Part shown: one piece after another, positions 19,489 through 28,415 of the stretch
Layout of the letters: each line of letters opens with the position of its first letter
How positions within the stretch are numbered: position 1 is the stretch's first letter
Assembly (NCBI RefSeq): GCF_003614975.1
Contig: NZ_QZWI01000003.1
Span: 186,001-250,000 of the forward strand
Origin: Rahnella bruchi
Lineage (GTDB): Bacteria > Pseudomonadota > Gammaproteobacteria > Enterobacterales > Enterobacteriaceae
Length of the DNA stretch: 64,000 bases
Direction of reading: 5' to 3'
The notes under the pieces: generated by a model
The model's database searches: none
Seen by the model: the letters and a program-made list of their open reading frames with translations, nothing else
What the model was told of the DNA's origin: nothing
Position numbers and translations under genes: made by a program

Positions 19489-20115
19489 ATGATCGATCTC
19501 TATTACGCACCCACGCCCAACGGCCATAAAATTTCTCTTTTCCTTGAAGAGAGTGGCCTGCCATACCGGCTGTATCGGATCGATATGAGCGCCGGAGAGC
19601 AATTCCGGCCTGAATTCCTCGCTATTTCTCCCAACAATAAAATCCCTGCGATTGTCGATCATCAGCCCGTGGATGGCGGCGCGCCGATCAGTGTCTTTGA
19701 GTCTGGCGCAATTTTGCAGTATCTGGCAGAAAAAACCGGCAAATTCCTTAGTCCGGAATTGCGTGAACGGACGCTTACACTGGAATGGCTGACCTGGCAG
19801 GTTGCGGGATTTGGACCGATGCTGGGGCAGAATCATCATTTTACCCACTACGCCCCTCAGCCTGTGCCTTATGCCATCGAACGTTTCCTTCAGGAAACCC
19901 GGCGGTTATATGCGGTGCTGAACCGTCAGCTGGAGAAAAATGCGTATATCGCAGGCGAGAATTACAGCATTGCCGATATTGCTACTTACCCGTGGGTGGT
20001 GGCGCATGAACGTCAGCGAATTGATCTGGCTGAATTTCCGGCCGTGCGGAACTGGTTTGAACGGGTGAAAATCCGTCCGGCGACGCAAAAAGCCTATGCG
20101 TTAGCGCAGGCATAA
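19489..20115 (+). CDS. yfcG: Glutathione-dependent disulfide-bond oxidoreductase YfcG
   Basis: YfcG is a Nu-class glutathione S-transferase homologue with strong disulfide-bond reductase activity. From the ATG at 19489, which has an AGGAGG ribosome site, it has 208 residues and begins MIDLYYAPTPNGHKISLFLE, the conserved YfcG start; an upstream frame to 19414 is not family-like. It has the thioredoxin-like domain at 1-80 (with NNKIPAIVDH and the FESGAILQYLAEKTG glutathione-binding motif) and a helical domain with MLGQNHHFTHYAP and ENYSIADIATYPW. yfcH follows in the same direction; the folX gene that separates them in E. coli is absent. Confidence 0.95.
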   Translation: MIDLYYAPTPNGHKISLFLEESGLPYRLYRIDMSAGEQFRPEFLAISPNNKIPAIVDHQPVDGGAPISVFESGAILQYLAEKTGKFLSPELRERTLTLEWLTWQVAGFGPMLGQNHHFTHYAPQPVPYAIERFLQETRRLYAVLNRQLEKNAYIAGENYSIADIATYPWVVAHERQRIDLAEFPAVRNWFERVKIRPATQKAYALAQA

Positions 20116-20123
20116 TTCTCCCG

Positions 20124-20153
20124 ACACCTGCGGGCTTTGCCGGAGGTGTTTTC
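20124..20153 (+). terminator. Probable terminator of yfcG
   Basis: ACACCT (20124-20129) pairs with AGGTGT (20144-20149), with a partly paired inner part, followed by TTTCCC. The stem is imperfect and the T-run is short, so this is a weak call. Confidence 0.5.
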
Positions 20154-20266
20154 CCTTGTGCAAAATAAAAACACTTAATTGTGCTCCATATCGCGAGTTA
20201 ATGACGATGACTCATCTATGATTAGAAACAGTTCATCCGCGAATTCAGACAGTTAAGGACCACGAT

Positions 20267-21163
20267 ATGAAGATCTTAATCACCGGCGCCACCGGCCTCA
20301 TCGGTCGAAAACTCACCGGGAGGCTTCTTGAACAATCTCATCAGATTACCGCGCTGAGCCGCGCCCCTGAGCGTGCGGCAAAACTGTTAGGTCCACAGGT
20401 TCAGATCTGGGAAACACTGGAAGGCAAAACCACACTCGACGGCTTCGACGCCGTCATCAACCTTGCCGGTGAGCCCATCGCGGATAAACGCTGGACGAAA
20501 GAACACAAAGCCCTGTTGTGTGAAAGTCGCTGGCAGCTCACTGAAAAGCTGGCGACGCTGATCAATGCCAGTCAGACGTCTCCTTCCGTATTCATTTCCG
20601 GTTCAGCGGTGGGTTATTACGGCGATCAGGGCCAGGCGCTGGTGCCGGAAGATGAGCCGCCGAACAAGCAATTTACCTGGCAATTGTGCGCCCGCTGGGA
20701 AGCGCTGGCGATGTCCGCACAAAGTCCGAACACGCGGGTATGTTTACTGCGAACCGGGATCGTACTGGCCGAAAAAGGCGGCGCGCTGGCAAAAATAGTA
20801 CTGCCCTTCCGCGCGGGTCTCGGTGGCCCTATCGGCGATGGTCAGCAATACATGCCGTGGATCCATATCGACGATATGGTTGACGGCATCCTGTTCCTGC
20901 TCGCACACGAAACACTCTCCGGCCCGTTTAATATGGTGTCGCCCTATCCGGCACGTAACGAACAATTCAGTGCCCTGCTCGGTGAAGTTCTCCACCGCCC
21001 GGCCTTTATGCGCGCGCCTGCGCCCGTCGTACGCCTGCTGATGGGTGAGTCCGCCGTGCTGGTGCTGGGAGGCCAGCGGGCCGTGCCGCGCAGACTGGAA
21101 GCGGCCGGGTTTATATTTAAGCATCAGGAGTTGAAGGAAACGCTGGAAGATTTGCTTGCGTGA
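20267..21163 (+). CDS. yfcH: NAD(P)-dependent epimerase-like protein YfcH
   Basis: YfcH belongs to the SDR39U1-type short-chain dehydrogenase family; its substrate is unknown. The 298-residue protein has the N-terminal nucleotide-binding motif [42 protein letters not shown], and the conserved [16 protein letters not shown] block. A C-terminal DUF1731-type segment ([13 protein letters not shown]) completes the family pattern. The start has a TAAGGA ribosome site. It is 151 bp after yfcG and is the last gene before the dppA-like/pepT insertion. Confidence 0.94.
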   Translation: MKILITGATGLIGRKLTGRLLEQSHQITALSRAPERAAKLLGPQVQIWETLEGKTTLDGFDAVINLAGEPIADKRWTKEHKALLCESRWQLTEKLATLINASQTSPSVFISGSAVGYYGDQGQALVPEDEPPNKQFTWQLCARWEALAMSAQSPNTRVCLLRTGIVLAEKGGALAKIVLPFRAGLGGPIGDGQQYMPWIHIDDMVDGILFLLAHETLSGPFNMVSPYPARNEQFSALLGEVLHRPAFMRAPAPVVRLLMGESAVLVLGGQRAVPRRLEAAGFIFKHQELKETLEDLLA

Positions 21164-21200
21164 AGGTTTTTTACTCTTCCCCTTTAATACCCCACCCCAA

Positions 21201-21222
21201 CCCTCCCCTTCGCAGGGGAGGG
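21201..21222. repeat. REP-like palindrome, copy 1
   Basis: CCCTCCCC (21201-21208) and GGGGAGGG (21215-21222) form a perfect 8-bp stem around TTCGCA. It is preceded by CCCCACCCCAA. The same layout recurs at 24262-24287, on the far side of the dppA-like/pepT pair, and in inverted form at 30691-30714. Confidence 0.65.
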
Positions 21223-21242
21223 AGCTAACTGCACGGATCGTT

Positions 21243-22838
21243 TTACTCCTTCACATCCGCCTGATAAAAAACATGTTTCCCAAACGGATCCACTTCATAG
21301 CCGGTCACTTCTTTGCGAACGGGTTCGAAAATGGTTGAGTGGGCGATCATCACTGCCGGTGCCTGATCGTGCATCATCTGCTGGGCCTGTTCGTAAAGCG
21401 CGACGCGTTTGGCATGATCGGTGGTTTCTTTCGCTTCAGTAATCAGCTTGTCAAACGGCGCATAGCACCATTTTGCCGAGTTTGAACCGCCCTTCGCAGC
21501 ATTACAGGTAAAAAGCGGACCAAAGAAGTTATCCGGGTCGCCGTTCGCTGTGGTCCAGCCCATCAGTGCCGCCATGTGCTCGCCGTTACGGATACGGGTC
21601 TGATATTCACCCCATTCATAGCTGACGATGTGGGCTTTCACGCCGATTTTCGCCCAGTCCGCCTGGATCATCTCCGCCATACGACGGGCGTTCGGGTTAT
21701 ACGGCCGCTGAACCGGCATTGCCCATAAATCGATATCAAAACCGTTCGGCATACCAGCTTCCACCAGCAGTGCTTTAGCTTTTTCAGGCGAATAATCGTA
21801 ATCCACCAGTTTCTCGTTATAGCTCCAGACACCGGTCGGCAGCAGTGTTTTGGCGACAGTTCCCGTGCCGTGGAATACCGCTTCAATAATTTGCGGTTTG
21901 TTGATCGCCATGGTCAGCGCCTGACGCACTTTCACATTGTCCAGTGGCGCTTTCTGCGTGTTGAACGAAAGGAAACCGGTATTCAGTCCAGCCTTGCTCA
22001 TCAGATTGATATCTTTGTTGGCACGCATACGATCAAGGTCAGCCGGATTCGGGAAAGGCATCACCTGGCACTCGTTTTTCTCAAGTTTAGCAAGGCGCAT
22101 CGAGGCATCTGGCGTGATGGAATACACCAGACGGTCAATTTTGGATTTGCCCTGCCAGTAATCCGGGAAGGCTTTGTACAACAGACGCGTATCTTTCTGG
22201 TATTGCATCAGTTCGAACGGTCCGGTACCGACCGGATCCTGATCCACTTTTTCCGGTGTTCCGGCTTTGAGCATCTGATCGGCATATTCAGCCGAAAGGA
22301 TAGATGCAAAATACCATGCCAGATCAGCCACAAACGGTGCTTCAGGGCGGGTCAGATTGAAGCGGACAGTGTAGTCATCCACCTTATCAATGCTGCCGAT
22401 CAGGTCGCCCATTTTCAGGCTGTCGAAGTTCAGATACGTGCCGCCGGAAACTTTATGGTACGGGTTATTTTCGTCTTTCTGACGCATAAACGAGAAGATA
22501 ACGTCGTCAGCATTGAAATCGCGGCTGGGCTTGAACAGTTTGTTGCTCTGGAATTTCACGCCCTTGCGCAGGTGGAAGGTATAGGTTTTACCGTCCGCAC
22601 TGACATCCCAGCTTTCTGCCAGGCTTGGGATAAGCTCCGTGGTACCGATTTTGAAATCTACCAGACGGTTATAAATCGGTGCGGCGCTGGCATCCACAGA
22701 GGTGCCAGACGTGTAAAGTTGCGGGTTGAATTGCTCGGGCGAACCTTCAGAACAATACACCAGCGTTTTAGCAGAAACGCCACCCGTAATGGCCAGCGCC
22801 AGTAAACCTGTGCTTATTTTTAATATGTAGTGTTTCAT
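21243..22838 (-). CDS. DppA-like periplasmic peptide-binding protein
   Basis: This is a solute-binding protein of the family 5 (peptide/nickel) ABC transporters, about 531 residues. A signal peptide (about residues 1-23, LLALAITGGVSA) precedes the mature start KTLVYCSEGSPEQFNPQLYT, which closely matches DppA. Other conserved blocks are ADDVIFSFMRQ, YHKVSGGTYLNF, PVGTGPFELMQYQKD, and AMPVQRPYNPNARRMAEMIQ. The cysteine pairs of DppA are kept (YCSEG with ECQVM; FTCNA with KWCYAP). No permease or ATPase genes are adjacent, so it probably delivers peptides to a permease encoded elsewhere. It is divergent from pepT, suggesting peptide use. It is a paralogue or relative of dppA rather than certainly dppA itself. 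Confidence 0.9.
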   Translation of the reverse strand: MKHYILKISTGLLALAITGGVSAKTLVYCSEGSPEQFNPQLYTSGTSVDASAAPIYNRLVDFKIGTTELIPSLAESWDVSADGKTYTFHLRKGVKFQSNKLFKPSRDFNADDVIFSFMRQKDENNPYHKVSGGTYLNFDSLKMGDLIGSIDKVDDYTVRFNLTRPEAPFVADLAWYFASILSAEYADQMLKAGTPEKVDQDPVGTGPFELMQYQKDTRLLYKAFPDYWQGKSKIDRLVYSITPDASMRLAKLEKNECQVMPFPNPADLDRMRANKDINLMSKAGLNTGFLSFNTQKAPLDNVKVRQALTMAINKPQIIEAVFHGTGTVAKTLLPTGVWSYNEKLVDYDYSPEKAKALLVEAGMPNGFDIDLWAMPVQRPYNPNARRMAEMIQADWAKIGVKAHIVSYEWGEYQTRIRNGEHMAALMGWTTANGDPDNFFGPLFTCNAAKGGSNSAKWCYAPFDKLITEAKETTDHAKRVALYEQAQQMMHDQAPAVMIAHSTIFEPVRKEVTGYEVDPFGKHVFYQADVKE

Positions 22839-22996
22839 TATTTTCCCTTTTTCCCTGTCCGGAGAGTGTTTAAATCTTCTTCATCGTGGAACATAAAGCA
22901 AAAACAGATTAACATCTGAGTAACACGTAGTAATACTTTGTTATATATGAAAATCTTATAACAAGGAACAATATTTGCGCACATTCAGAGGTCAAG

Positions 22997-24229
22997 ATGT
23001 CGACAACAATTGCAAAACAGCTTACCGAACGTTTCTACCGCTATCTCTCCGTGACATCACAAAGTGATGCCAGCGTGACCACTCTGCCAAGCACGCCGGG
23101 CCAGCATGATATGGCGCGTTTACTGGCCGATGAGTTACATCATCTGGGGCTGGAAACCATTCAGATTGATGAATACGCGACTGTTACTGCCGTGAAACCT
23201 GGCACTAAAAAAGGCGGCCCGCGCATCGGTTTTATTACGCATATTGATACCGTGGATGTGGGTCTGCGTCCGGATATCCATCCGCAAACGCTGCGGTTTA
23301 CCGGCGAAGATGTGTGCCTGAATATTGAAAAGGATATCTGGCTGCGCCCTGCCGAACGCCCTGAAATCCTGCCTTATAAAGGCGAAGATATTATTTTCAG
23401 CGACGGCACCAGCGTACTCGGTGCAGATAATAAAGCGGCGGTCACCGTGGTGATGACGTTGCTGGAAAATCTGACCGCTGATCAGGAATATGGCGATATC
23501 GTGGTGGCGTTTGTGCCTGATGAAGAAATCGGCCTGCGCGGCGCGAAAGCATTGGATCTCGCGCGTTTCGATGTCGATTTCGCTTATACCATCGACTGCT
23601 GCGAACTGGGCGAAGTGGTGTACGAAAACTTCAACGCGGCGGCGGCTGAAATCACCTTTACCGGCGTGACGGCGCATCCGATGTCAGCCAAAGGCGTGCT
23701 GGTGAATCCGCTGCTGATGGCTCAGGATTTCATCAGTCATTTTGATCGTGCAGAAACGCCTGAAAATACCGAAGGCCGTGAAGGTTATGTCTGGTTCAAC
23801 GGCATGAGCGCTTCGCAGCAAGGCGCAGAGCTGAAAGCTTCCATCCGCGATTTCGACAGCGCCAGTTTTGCGGCACGTAAGCAGAAAATTCAGGATGTCG
23901 CGAAGGAGATCGCCGCGCAATATCCGACGGCGAAAGTGTCTGTGGAAATCAGCGATACCTACAGCAATATCAGCAGCGCCATCGGTGAAGATCGCCGGGC
24001 AATTGATCTGATTTTTGCAGGTCTGAAAGAGATTGGCGTAGAGCCTAAAGTGATCCCGATGCGCGGCGGCACCGACGGTGCAGCGCTGTCAGCCAAAGGT
24101 TTACTGACGCCAAACTACTTTACCGGCGCACATAACTTCCACTCTAAATTTGAGTTCCTGCCGGTGAATTCCTTTGTGAAGTCTTACGAACTGACCGTTC
24201 AGCTGTGCCTGCTGGCCGCGAAAGGTTGA
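22997..24229 (+). CDS. pepT: Peptidase T (tripeptidase)
   Basis: PepT is a cytoplasmic zinc aminotripeptidase of the M20 family that removes N-terminal residues from tripeptides. The 410-residue protein (E. coli 408) has the metal and catalytic motifs THIDTVDVG, VLGADNKAAVT, PDEEIGLRGAKALD, TIDCCELGE and GAHNFHSKFEF. In E. coli pepT lies elsewhere on the chromosome, near potABCD; here it pairs divergently with a DppA-like binding protein, 158 bp apart, so both may share control. The ATG follows an AGAGG ribosome site. A palindrome follows the gene. Confidence 0.96.
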   Translation: MSTTIAKQLTERFYRYLSVTSQSDASVTTLPSTPGQHDMARLLADELHHLGLETIQIDEYATVTAVKPGTKKGGPRIGFITHIDTVDVGLRPDIHPQTLRFTGEDVCLNIEKDIWLRPAERPEILPYKGEDIIFSDGTSVLGADNKAAVTVVMTLLENLTADQEYGDIVVAFVPDEEIGLRGAKALDLARFDVDFAYTIDCCELGEVVYENFNAAAAEITFTGVTAHPMSAKGVLVNPLLMAQDFISHFDRAETPENTEGREGYVWFNGMSASQQGAELKASIRDFDSASFAARKQKIQDVAKEIAAQYPTAKVSVEISDTYSNISSAIGEDRRAIDLIFAGLKEIGVEPKVIPMRGGTDGAALSAKGLLTPNYFTGAHNFHSKFEFLPVNSFVKSYELTVQLCLLAAKG

Positions 24230-24261
24230 TTTTCTTCAGGTAAAACCTACATCCCATCCCA

Positions 24262-24287
24262 GCCTTCCCCTTACTCGAGGGGAAGGC
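24262..24287. repeat. REP-like palindrome, copy 2
   Basis: GCCTTCCCC (24262-24270) and GGGGAAGGC (24279-24287) form a perfect 9-bp stem with an 8-nt loop, preceded by ATCCCATCCCA. Lead sequence and stem resemble the copy at 21201 in the same orientation. It lies between the convergent ends of pepT and hisP and may also act as a terminator-like structure. Confidence 0.65.
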
Positions 24288-24298
24288 GCGGACGGATG

Positions 24299-25072
24299 TT
24301 ACTTCAATGCACCTGACAGGAACTGTTGCAGACGGGCACTTTTCGGACTGCCGAAGACTGCCGACGGATCGCCCTGCTCTTCAATCACGCCCTGATGCAG
24401 GAAAATGACGTGGCTGGAGACATGGCGGGCAAACTCCATTTCATGCGTCACCACCACCATGGTTTTCCCCTCTTCCGCCAGCTTTTGCATGATACGCAAT
24501 ACTTCGCCGACCAGTTCAGGATCGAGTGCAGAAGTCGGTTCGTCAAACAGCAGCACTTCCGGTTCCATCGCCAGCGCACGGGCAATAGACACACGTTGTT
24601 GCTGACCGCCTGACAAATTCACCGGGTACTTACCCTGTGCGCGGGCGTCGATGCCCACTTTATCGAGATACTTCACCGCACGTTCACGCGCTTCTGCTTT
24701 GCTCAGTCCCAGCACCTGCACCGGCGCTTCCATGACGTTTTCAAGCACCGTCATGTGGCTCCACAAATTGAAATGCTGAAAGACCATCGTCAGTTTGGTA
24801 CGCAGCAGTTGCAGCTGTTTTTTATCAAACACTTTCAGCTGACCGTCGGTATCGCGCACCATACGGATATCCTGATTATTGACACTGATTGAGCCTTCGC
24901 TTGGTTTCTCAAGGAAGTTAATACAGCGAAGGAAAGTACTTTTCCCTGAACCTGATGAACCGATAATACTGATCACATCTCCCGCATTGGCCGACAATGA
25001 AACGCCTTTCAGCACCTCGTGGTCGCCATAGCGCTTGTGGAGATCGAGTACCGCTAATTTGTTTTCTGGCAT
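24299..25072 (-). CDS. hisP: Histidine/basic amino acid ABC transporter ATPase HisP
   Basis: HisP is the ATP-hydrolysing subunit of the HisQMP2 importer for histidine and, with other binding proteins, arginine, lysine and ornithine. The 257-residue protein has Walker [10 protein letters not shown], the Q-loop [12 protein letters not shown], signature [15 protein letters not shown], Walker [13 protein letters not shown] and the H-loop [11 protein letters not shown]. It is the last gene of the hisJQMP operon, 29 bp after hisM. Confidence 0.97.
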   Translation of the reverse strand: MPENKLAVLDLHKRYGDHEVLKGVSLSANAGDVISIIGSSGSGKSTFLRCINFLEKPSEGSISVNNQDIRMVRDTDGQLKVFDKKQLQLLRTKLTMVFQHFNLWSHMTVLENVMEAPVQVLGLSKAEARERAVKYLDKVGIDARAQGKYPVNLSGGQQQRVSIARALAMEPEVLLFDEPTSALDPELVGEVLRIMQKLAEEGKTMVVVTHEMEFARHVSSHVIFLHQGVIEEQGDPSAVFGSPKSARLQQFLSGALK

Positions 25073-25101
25073 AATTTTTATATCCGCAATGGTTATTTTT
25101 A

Positions 25102-25818
25102 TCAGTGGCTTGACTGGGGCTTAACATGCGCCAGCCAGCGTTTTTCCGCCTTGCGGAACAGACCAATCAGGACAAAAGAAACACAAAGATAAATCACTGC
25201 TGCAATCCCGAAAGCATAAAACGGCTGATACGTTGCCGAGTTGATATCGCGGGCGATTTTCAGCACGTCCGGTACGGTGGCGGTAAACGCCAGCGCGGTG
25301 GAGTGCAGCATCAGAATGACTTCATTGCTGTAAGCCGGCAGCGCCGTGCGTAATGCTGAAGGCAAAATAATGCAGGTATAAAGTTTAAAACGTGAGAATC
25401 CGTAAGCATTCGCCGCTTCAATTTCACCGTGCGGAACGGAGCGGATCGCACCGGCAAAAATCTCAGTCGTGTAGGCACAGGTATTGAGTGTCAGCGCCAA
25501 AATCGTACAGTTCAGCCCGCTGCGGAAGAAGGCATTGAGAAAATCAGTGCCACGCACGATTTCCAGACTGTACATCCCGGAGTAAAACACCAGCAGCTGC
25601 ACGTACAGCGGCGTACCCCGGAAAACATAGGTATAAAGCCAGATCGGATAACGCAGGAATTTGTTGGAAGAAACACGACCCACAGCCATCGGCACCGCCA
25701 GCAGGCCGCCGATAACCACAGAGCTGATCAGTAACCACAGGGTGATCGCCAGACCGGTAAAACGGTAGCCGTCGCTGTAGAGCAAGGACATACCGTACTG
25801 TTGTAAAATTTCGATCAT
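25102..25818 (-). CDS. hisM: Histidine/basic amino acid ABC transporter permease HisM
   Basis: HisM is one of the two inner-membrane permeases of the histidine importer. The 238-residue protein has about five membrane segments and the ATPase-contact (EAA) loop in [20 protein letters not shown]. The length equals E. coli HisM. Its start overlaps the hisQ stop by 4 bp (ATGA type), which implies coupled translation. Confidence 0.96.
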   Translation of the reverse strand: MIEILQQYGMSLLYSDGYRFTGLAITLWLLISSVVIGGLLAVPMAVGRVSSNKFLRYPIWLYTYVFRGTPLYVQLLVFYSGMYSLEIVRGTDFLNAFFRSGLNCTILALTLNTCAYTTEIFAGAIRSVPHGEIEAANAYGFSRFKLYTCIILPSALRTALPAYSNEVILMLHSTALAFTATVPDVLKIARDINSATYQPFYAFGIAAVIYLCVSFVLIGLFRKAEKRWLAHVKPQSSH

Positions 25819-26501
25819 AGATCAGCCCTCTTCACACCCAGCGAATAACGGCGATCAAGCCACACCAGCACGCCGTTCGACAGCGTGGTGAAAATCAGAT
25901 AAACCACACCCGCCACTATCGCAAAATAGAACGGCTGATACGTGCCTTTGCCTGCAAGCTGCGTGGCTTTAACCACATCATTCAGGCCGAGCAATGACAC
26001 CAGCGCGGTGGCTTTGAGAATAACCTGCCAGTTGTTGGCAATACCGGGCAGAGCAAAACGCATCATGGCCGGGAATAAAATTCGACGGAAAATTTGTGAG
26101 CCGCTGAACCCGAATGCGGTTGCCGCTTCGATTTGCCCGCGGGGAACGGCCATAAACGCCCCACGGAATGTCTCCGTGAAATAGGCACCATAAATAAAGC
26201 CCAGCGTAATGATACCGGCACTCATAGGATCGATATCAATCTGCGTCATGCCGATGGATTCGGTGATGCTGTTGAGGGCAATCTGCAATCCGTAAAAAAT
26301 CAGTAACATCAAAACCAGATCAGGTACGCCACGGATAAGGGTGGTATAGCATCCAAAAAAACCGGAAATCACCCGGCTCTTCGACAATTTCCCACCAGCC
26401 CCGATAAGCCCTATCACCAGCGCTAAAATAACTGACGAAATCGCCAGCTCCAGTGTCACCAACGTGCCCTGGATAATTACCTGGGAATACCCATACAGCA
26501 T
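25815..26501 (-). CDS. hisQ: Histidine/basic amino acid ABC transporter permease HisQ
   Basis: HisQ pairs with HisM to form the transport channel. The 228-residue protein, matching E. coli in length, has about five membrane helices and the EAA-type loop GQIEAATAFGFSGSQIFRRI. It overlaps hisM by 4 bp. A 106-bp gap with a strong hairpin separates it from hisJ, which normally lets the binding protein be made in excess over the membrane subunits. Confidence 0.96.
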   Translation of the reverse strand: MLYGYSQVIIQGTLVTLELAISSVILALVIGLIGAGGKLSKSRVISGFFGCYTTLIRGVPDLVLMLLIFYGLQIALNSITESIGMTQIDIDPMSAGIITLGFIYGAYFTETFRGAFMAVPRGQIEAATAFGFSGSQIFRRILFPAMMRFALPGIANNWQVILKATALVSLLGLNDVVKATQLAGKGTYQPFYFAIVAGVVYLIFTTLSNGVLVWLDRRYSLGVKRADL

Positions 26502-26563
26502 GGTTTTTTCCTGTCTTCAGAAGATCCCGCCACAAGTCTGAGGATGACCTGCGTCAGAACCGC

Positions 26564-26585
26564 AGGGAGCGGCGCACCGCTCCCT
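26564..26585 (-). repeat. Strong hairpin between hisJ and hisQ
   Basis: AGGGAGCGG (26564-26572) and CCGCTCCCT (26577-26585) form a perfect 9-bp stem with a 4-nt loop. There is no T-run on the transcribed strand, so it looks like an mRNA-stabilising or attenuating structure, comparable to the REP element known at this place in Salmonella. Confidence 0.65.
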
Positions 26586-26607
26586 TTGGCACAACTCACG
26601 GCGCGAA

Positions 26608-27390
26608 TCAGCCGCCGTAAACGTCAAAGTCGAAATATTTTTTCGCCAGCTTGTCGTAGGTACCGTCTTTACGCATGCTGTCAAACGCCTTGTTCAGCGC
26701 ATCTTTCAGGTCAGTTTCATTCTTACGCAGACCCATACCGGTGCCCACGCCGAAGAATTTATCATCTTTCACTGACGGGCCAGCAAACGCATAGTCTTTG
26801 CCCGCAGACTGTTTCAGGAAGCCTTCGCTGCCAGCGACTTCATCCTGGAATGCGGCGTCCAGACGACCGGAAGCCAGATCTGCATAAATCAGATCCTGGT
26901 TCTGGTAAGCCACCACGTTGATGCCTTTTGGCTGCCACTGGGCGTTGGCATAGGCTTCCTGAGTGGAGCCCTGCAACACACCGACGTTTTTGCCTTTCAG
27001 CGCATCCAGAGTTGGCAGAATTTTAGAGCCCTTTGGTGCGATCAGACGGGCGTTAGCGGCGTAGAGTTTTTCTGTGAAATCAATTTCCAGCTGACGTTTT
27101 TCAGTGATGGATAATGAGGAAATTATCGCATCAATTTTCTTGGCTTTCAGGGATGGGATCAGTGCATCAAAATCACTTTCTACATAGGTACATTTGATGG
27201 CTGCACGTTTACACATCTCGTTAGCCAGGTCGATATCAAAGCCAACCAGCTTGCCGCTGGAGTCTTTTGATTCAAATGGGGCGTAAGTCGGATCAGTACC
27301 GATATTAATTGCTTTAGGCGCGGCAGCAAATGCACTACCTGCACTGGCTAAGACCAGAACCAGCGGAAGAACCTTGAACAACTTTTTCAT
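26608..27390 (-). CDS. hisJ: Periplasmic histidine-binding protein HisJ
   Basis: HisJ is the periplasmic receptor of the HisQMP importer. The 260-residue precursor has a signal peptide (about residues 1-22, [12 protein letters not shown]), and the mature part shows [42 protein letters not shown] and [11 protein letters not shown], all typical. It retains the cysteine pair (CKRAAIKC). E. coli and Salmonella have a second gene, argT, beside hisJ; here there is only one binding protein. I call it HisJ because of its position and C-terminal YFDFDVYGG, but it could serve both roles. Confidence 0.93.
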   Translation of the reverse strand: MKKLFKVLPLVLVLASAGSAFAAAPKAINIGTDPTYAPFESKDSSGKLVGFDIDLANEMCKRAAIKCTYVESDFDALIPSLKAKKIDAIISSLSITEKRQLEIDFTEKLYAANARLIAPKGSKILPTLDALKGKNVGVLQGSTQEAYANAQWQPKGINVVAYQNQDLIYADLASGRLDAAFQDEVAGSEGFLKQSAGKDYAFAGPSVKDDKFFGVGTGMGLRKNETDLKDALNKAFDSMRKDGTYDKLAKKYFDFDVYGG

Positions 27391-27712
27391 ACATTAGCCT
27401 CAGTGATTATTCATCTGTTGTGGTTGTGTGTGCGTGAATGAACGTCTTGTTATAGTTTGCTGAACGATGCAAATGGCTTTTTGCCAGATTTTCTCATGCA
27501 CTTTTCGTGCCGTTTCTCGGTACAGCGTTTTTACGTTGTGAGAGAGCGAAAACCGGTCAAAAAAGCATCGGGATAATGAAAGTTTTCAAAGGTCTGAAGG
27601 AAGAATAGCTGAAGGGGAGCCGAACACTGCACCTTAATGAATCAAATTGTGATCATTGTTGGTGCAATGTAACTGAACTGCGCGAAATGAGTGCGGAATG
27701 AGAGAAGAAAGA
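27391..27712. other. hisJ upstream region
   Basis: This 322-bp stretch separates hisJ from ubiX, both leftward. It should hold the hisJ promoter and is where argT would lie in E. coli; no argT remnant is seen. A possible ArgR-like half-site (GATGAATAATCACTG on the minus strand, near 27401-27416) is too weak to call. Confidence 0.45.
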
Positions 27713-28285
27713 TCAGCGACTGCCCTGCCATCGAACAAATAAGTCCTCAGGGAGCTCAATATCAAACTGATCGATAACGCGGTTAACCGTCTGATCGATG
27801 ATATCTTCCACGGTCTGCGGGCGATGATAAAACGCCGGAACCGGCGGCATAATGATGGCTCCAAGCTCGGCGGCCTGCGTCATGAGGCGCAGATGGCCGA
27901 GATGCAACGGCGTTTCACGCACGCACAATACCAGGCGGCGGCGCTCTTTCAGCACCACATCCGCTGCGCGGGTCAGCAGGCCATCGGTATAACTGTTCAC
28001 AATGCCGGAAAGCGTTTTGACCGAGCAGGGTAAAATCACCATACCCGCTGTTTTGAAAGAGCCGGAAGAAATACTGGCAGCAATATCACGGGAATCATGT
28101 ACCACATCCGCCAGCGCCTGAACGTCGCGCAGCGTAAGATCCGTTTCCAGGGTCAGCGTCTGGCGGGCGGCATTGCTCATCACCAGATGGGTTTCGATAT
28201 CAGGCACACTCTGCAAAACCTGCAAAAGCCTCACACCATAAATTGCGCCGCTGGCGCCTGAAATACCGACGATAAGTCGTTTCAT
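27713..28285 (-). CDS. ubiX: Flavin prenyltransferase UbiX
   Basis: UbiX attaches a dimethylallyl group to FMN to make the prenyl-FMN cofactor of the UbiD decarboxylase in ubiquinone synthesis. I place the start at 28285, giving 190 residues that begin MKRLIVGISGASGAIYGVRL, the conserved flavin-binding start; the frame extends 21 codons further up with unrelated residues. Other motifs are SSGSFKTAGMVILPCSVKTL, LCVRETPLHLGHL and IMPPVPAFYHRP. It follows purF after its terminator, in the E. coli order purF-ubiX. Confidence 0.96.
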   Translation of the reverse strand: MKRLIVGISGASGAIYGVRLLQVLQSVPDIETHLVMSNAARQTLTLETDLTLRDVQALADVVHDSRDIAASISSGSFKTAGMVILPCSVKTLSGIVNSYTDGLLTRAADVVLKERRRLVLCVRETPLHLGHLRLMTQAAELGAIIMPPVPAFYHRPQTVEDIIDQTVNRVIDQFDIELPEDLFVRWQGSR

Positions 28286-28349
28286 GAACACTGCCTTAGA
28301 GAATGTTACCGGACCCGATTCTGCCAATACTGACATAAATCCGGACATA

Positions 28350-28390
28350 AAAAAACGCGCCCGCCCGGTTGTTCACCGGAGGAGCGCGCT
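28350..28390 (-). terminator. Terminator downstream of purF
   Basis: CGCGC (28356-28360) pairs with GCGCG (28384-28388) and an inner CCGGT/ACCGG stem follows; on the minus strand the structure ends in a run of seven T. ubiX lies beyond it, so readthrough or a separate promoter serves ubiX. Confidence 0.75.
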
Positions 28391-28415
28391 TAGGCGGATG
28401 TCAGCAACCGGCTAA

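Noticed and set aside
21668-22805. Long opposite-strand frame within the DppA-like gene (21870-22805 +)
   Set aside because: It is an antisense shadow of a well conserved gene, with no domain or ribosome site.
27391-27420. ArgR-like box before hisJ
   Set aside because: Only one half resembles the ARG box, and no second box at the usual spacing was seen.
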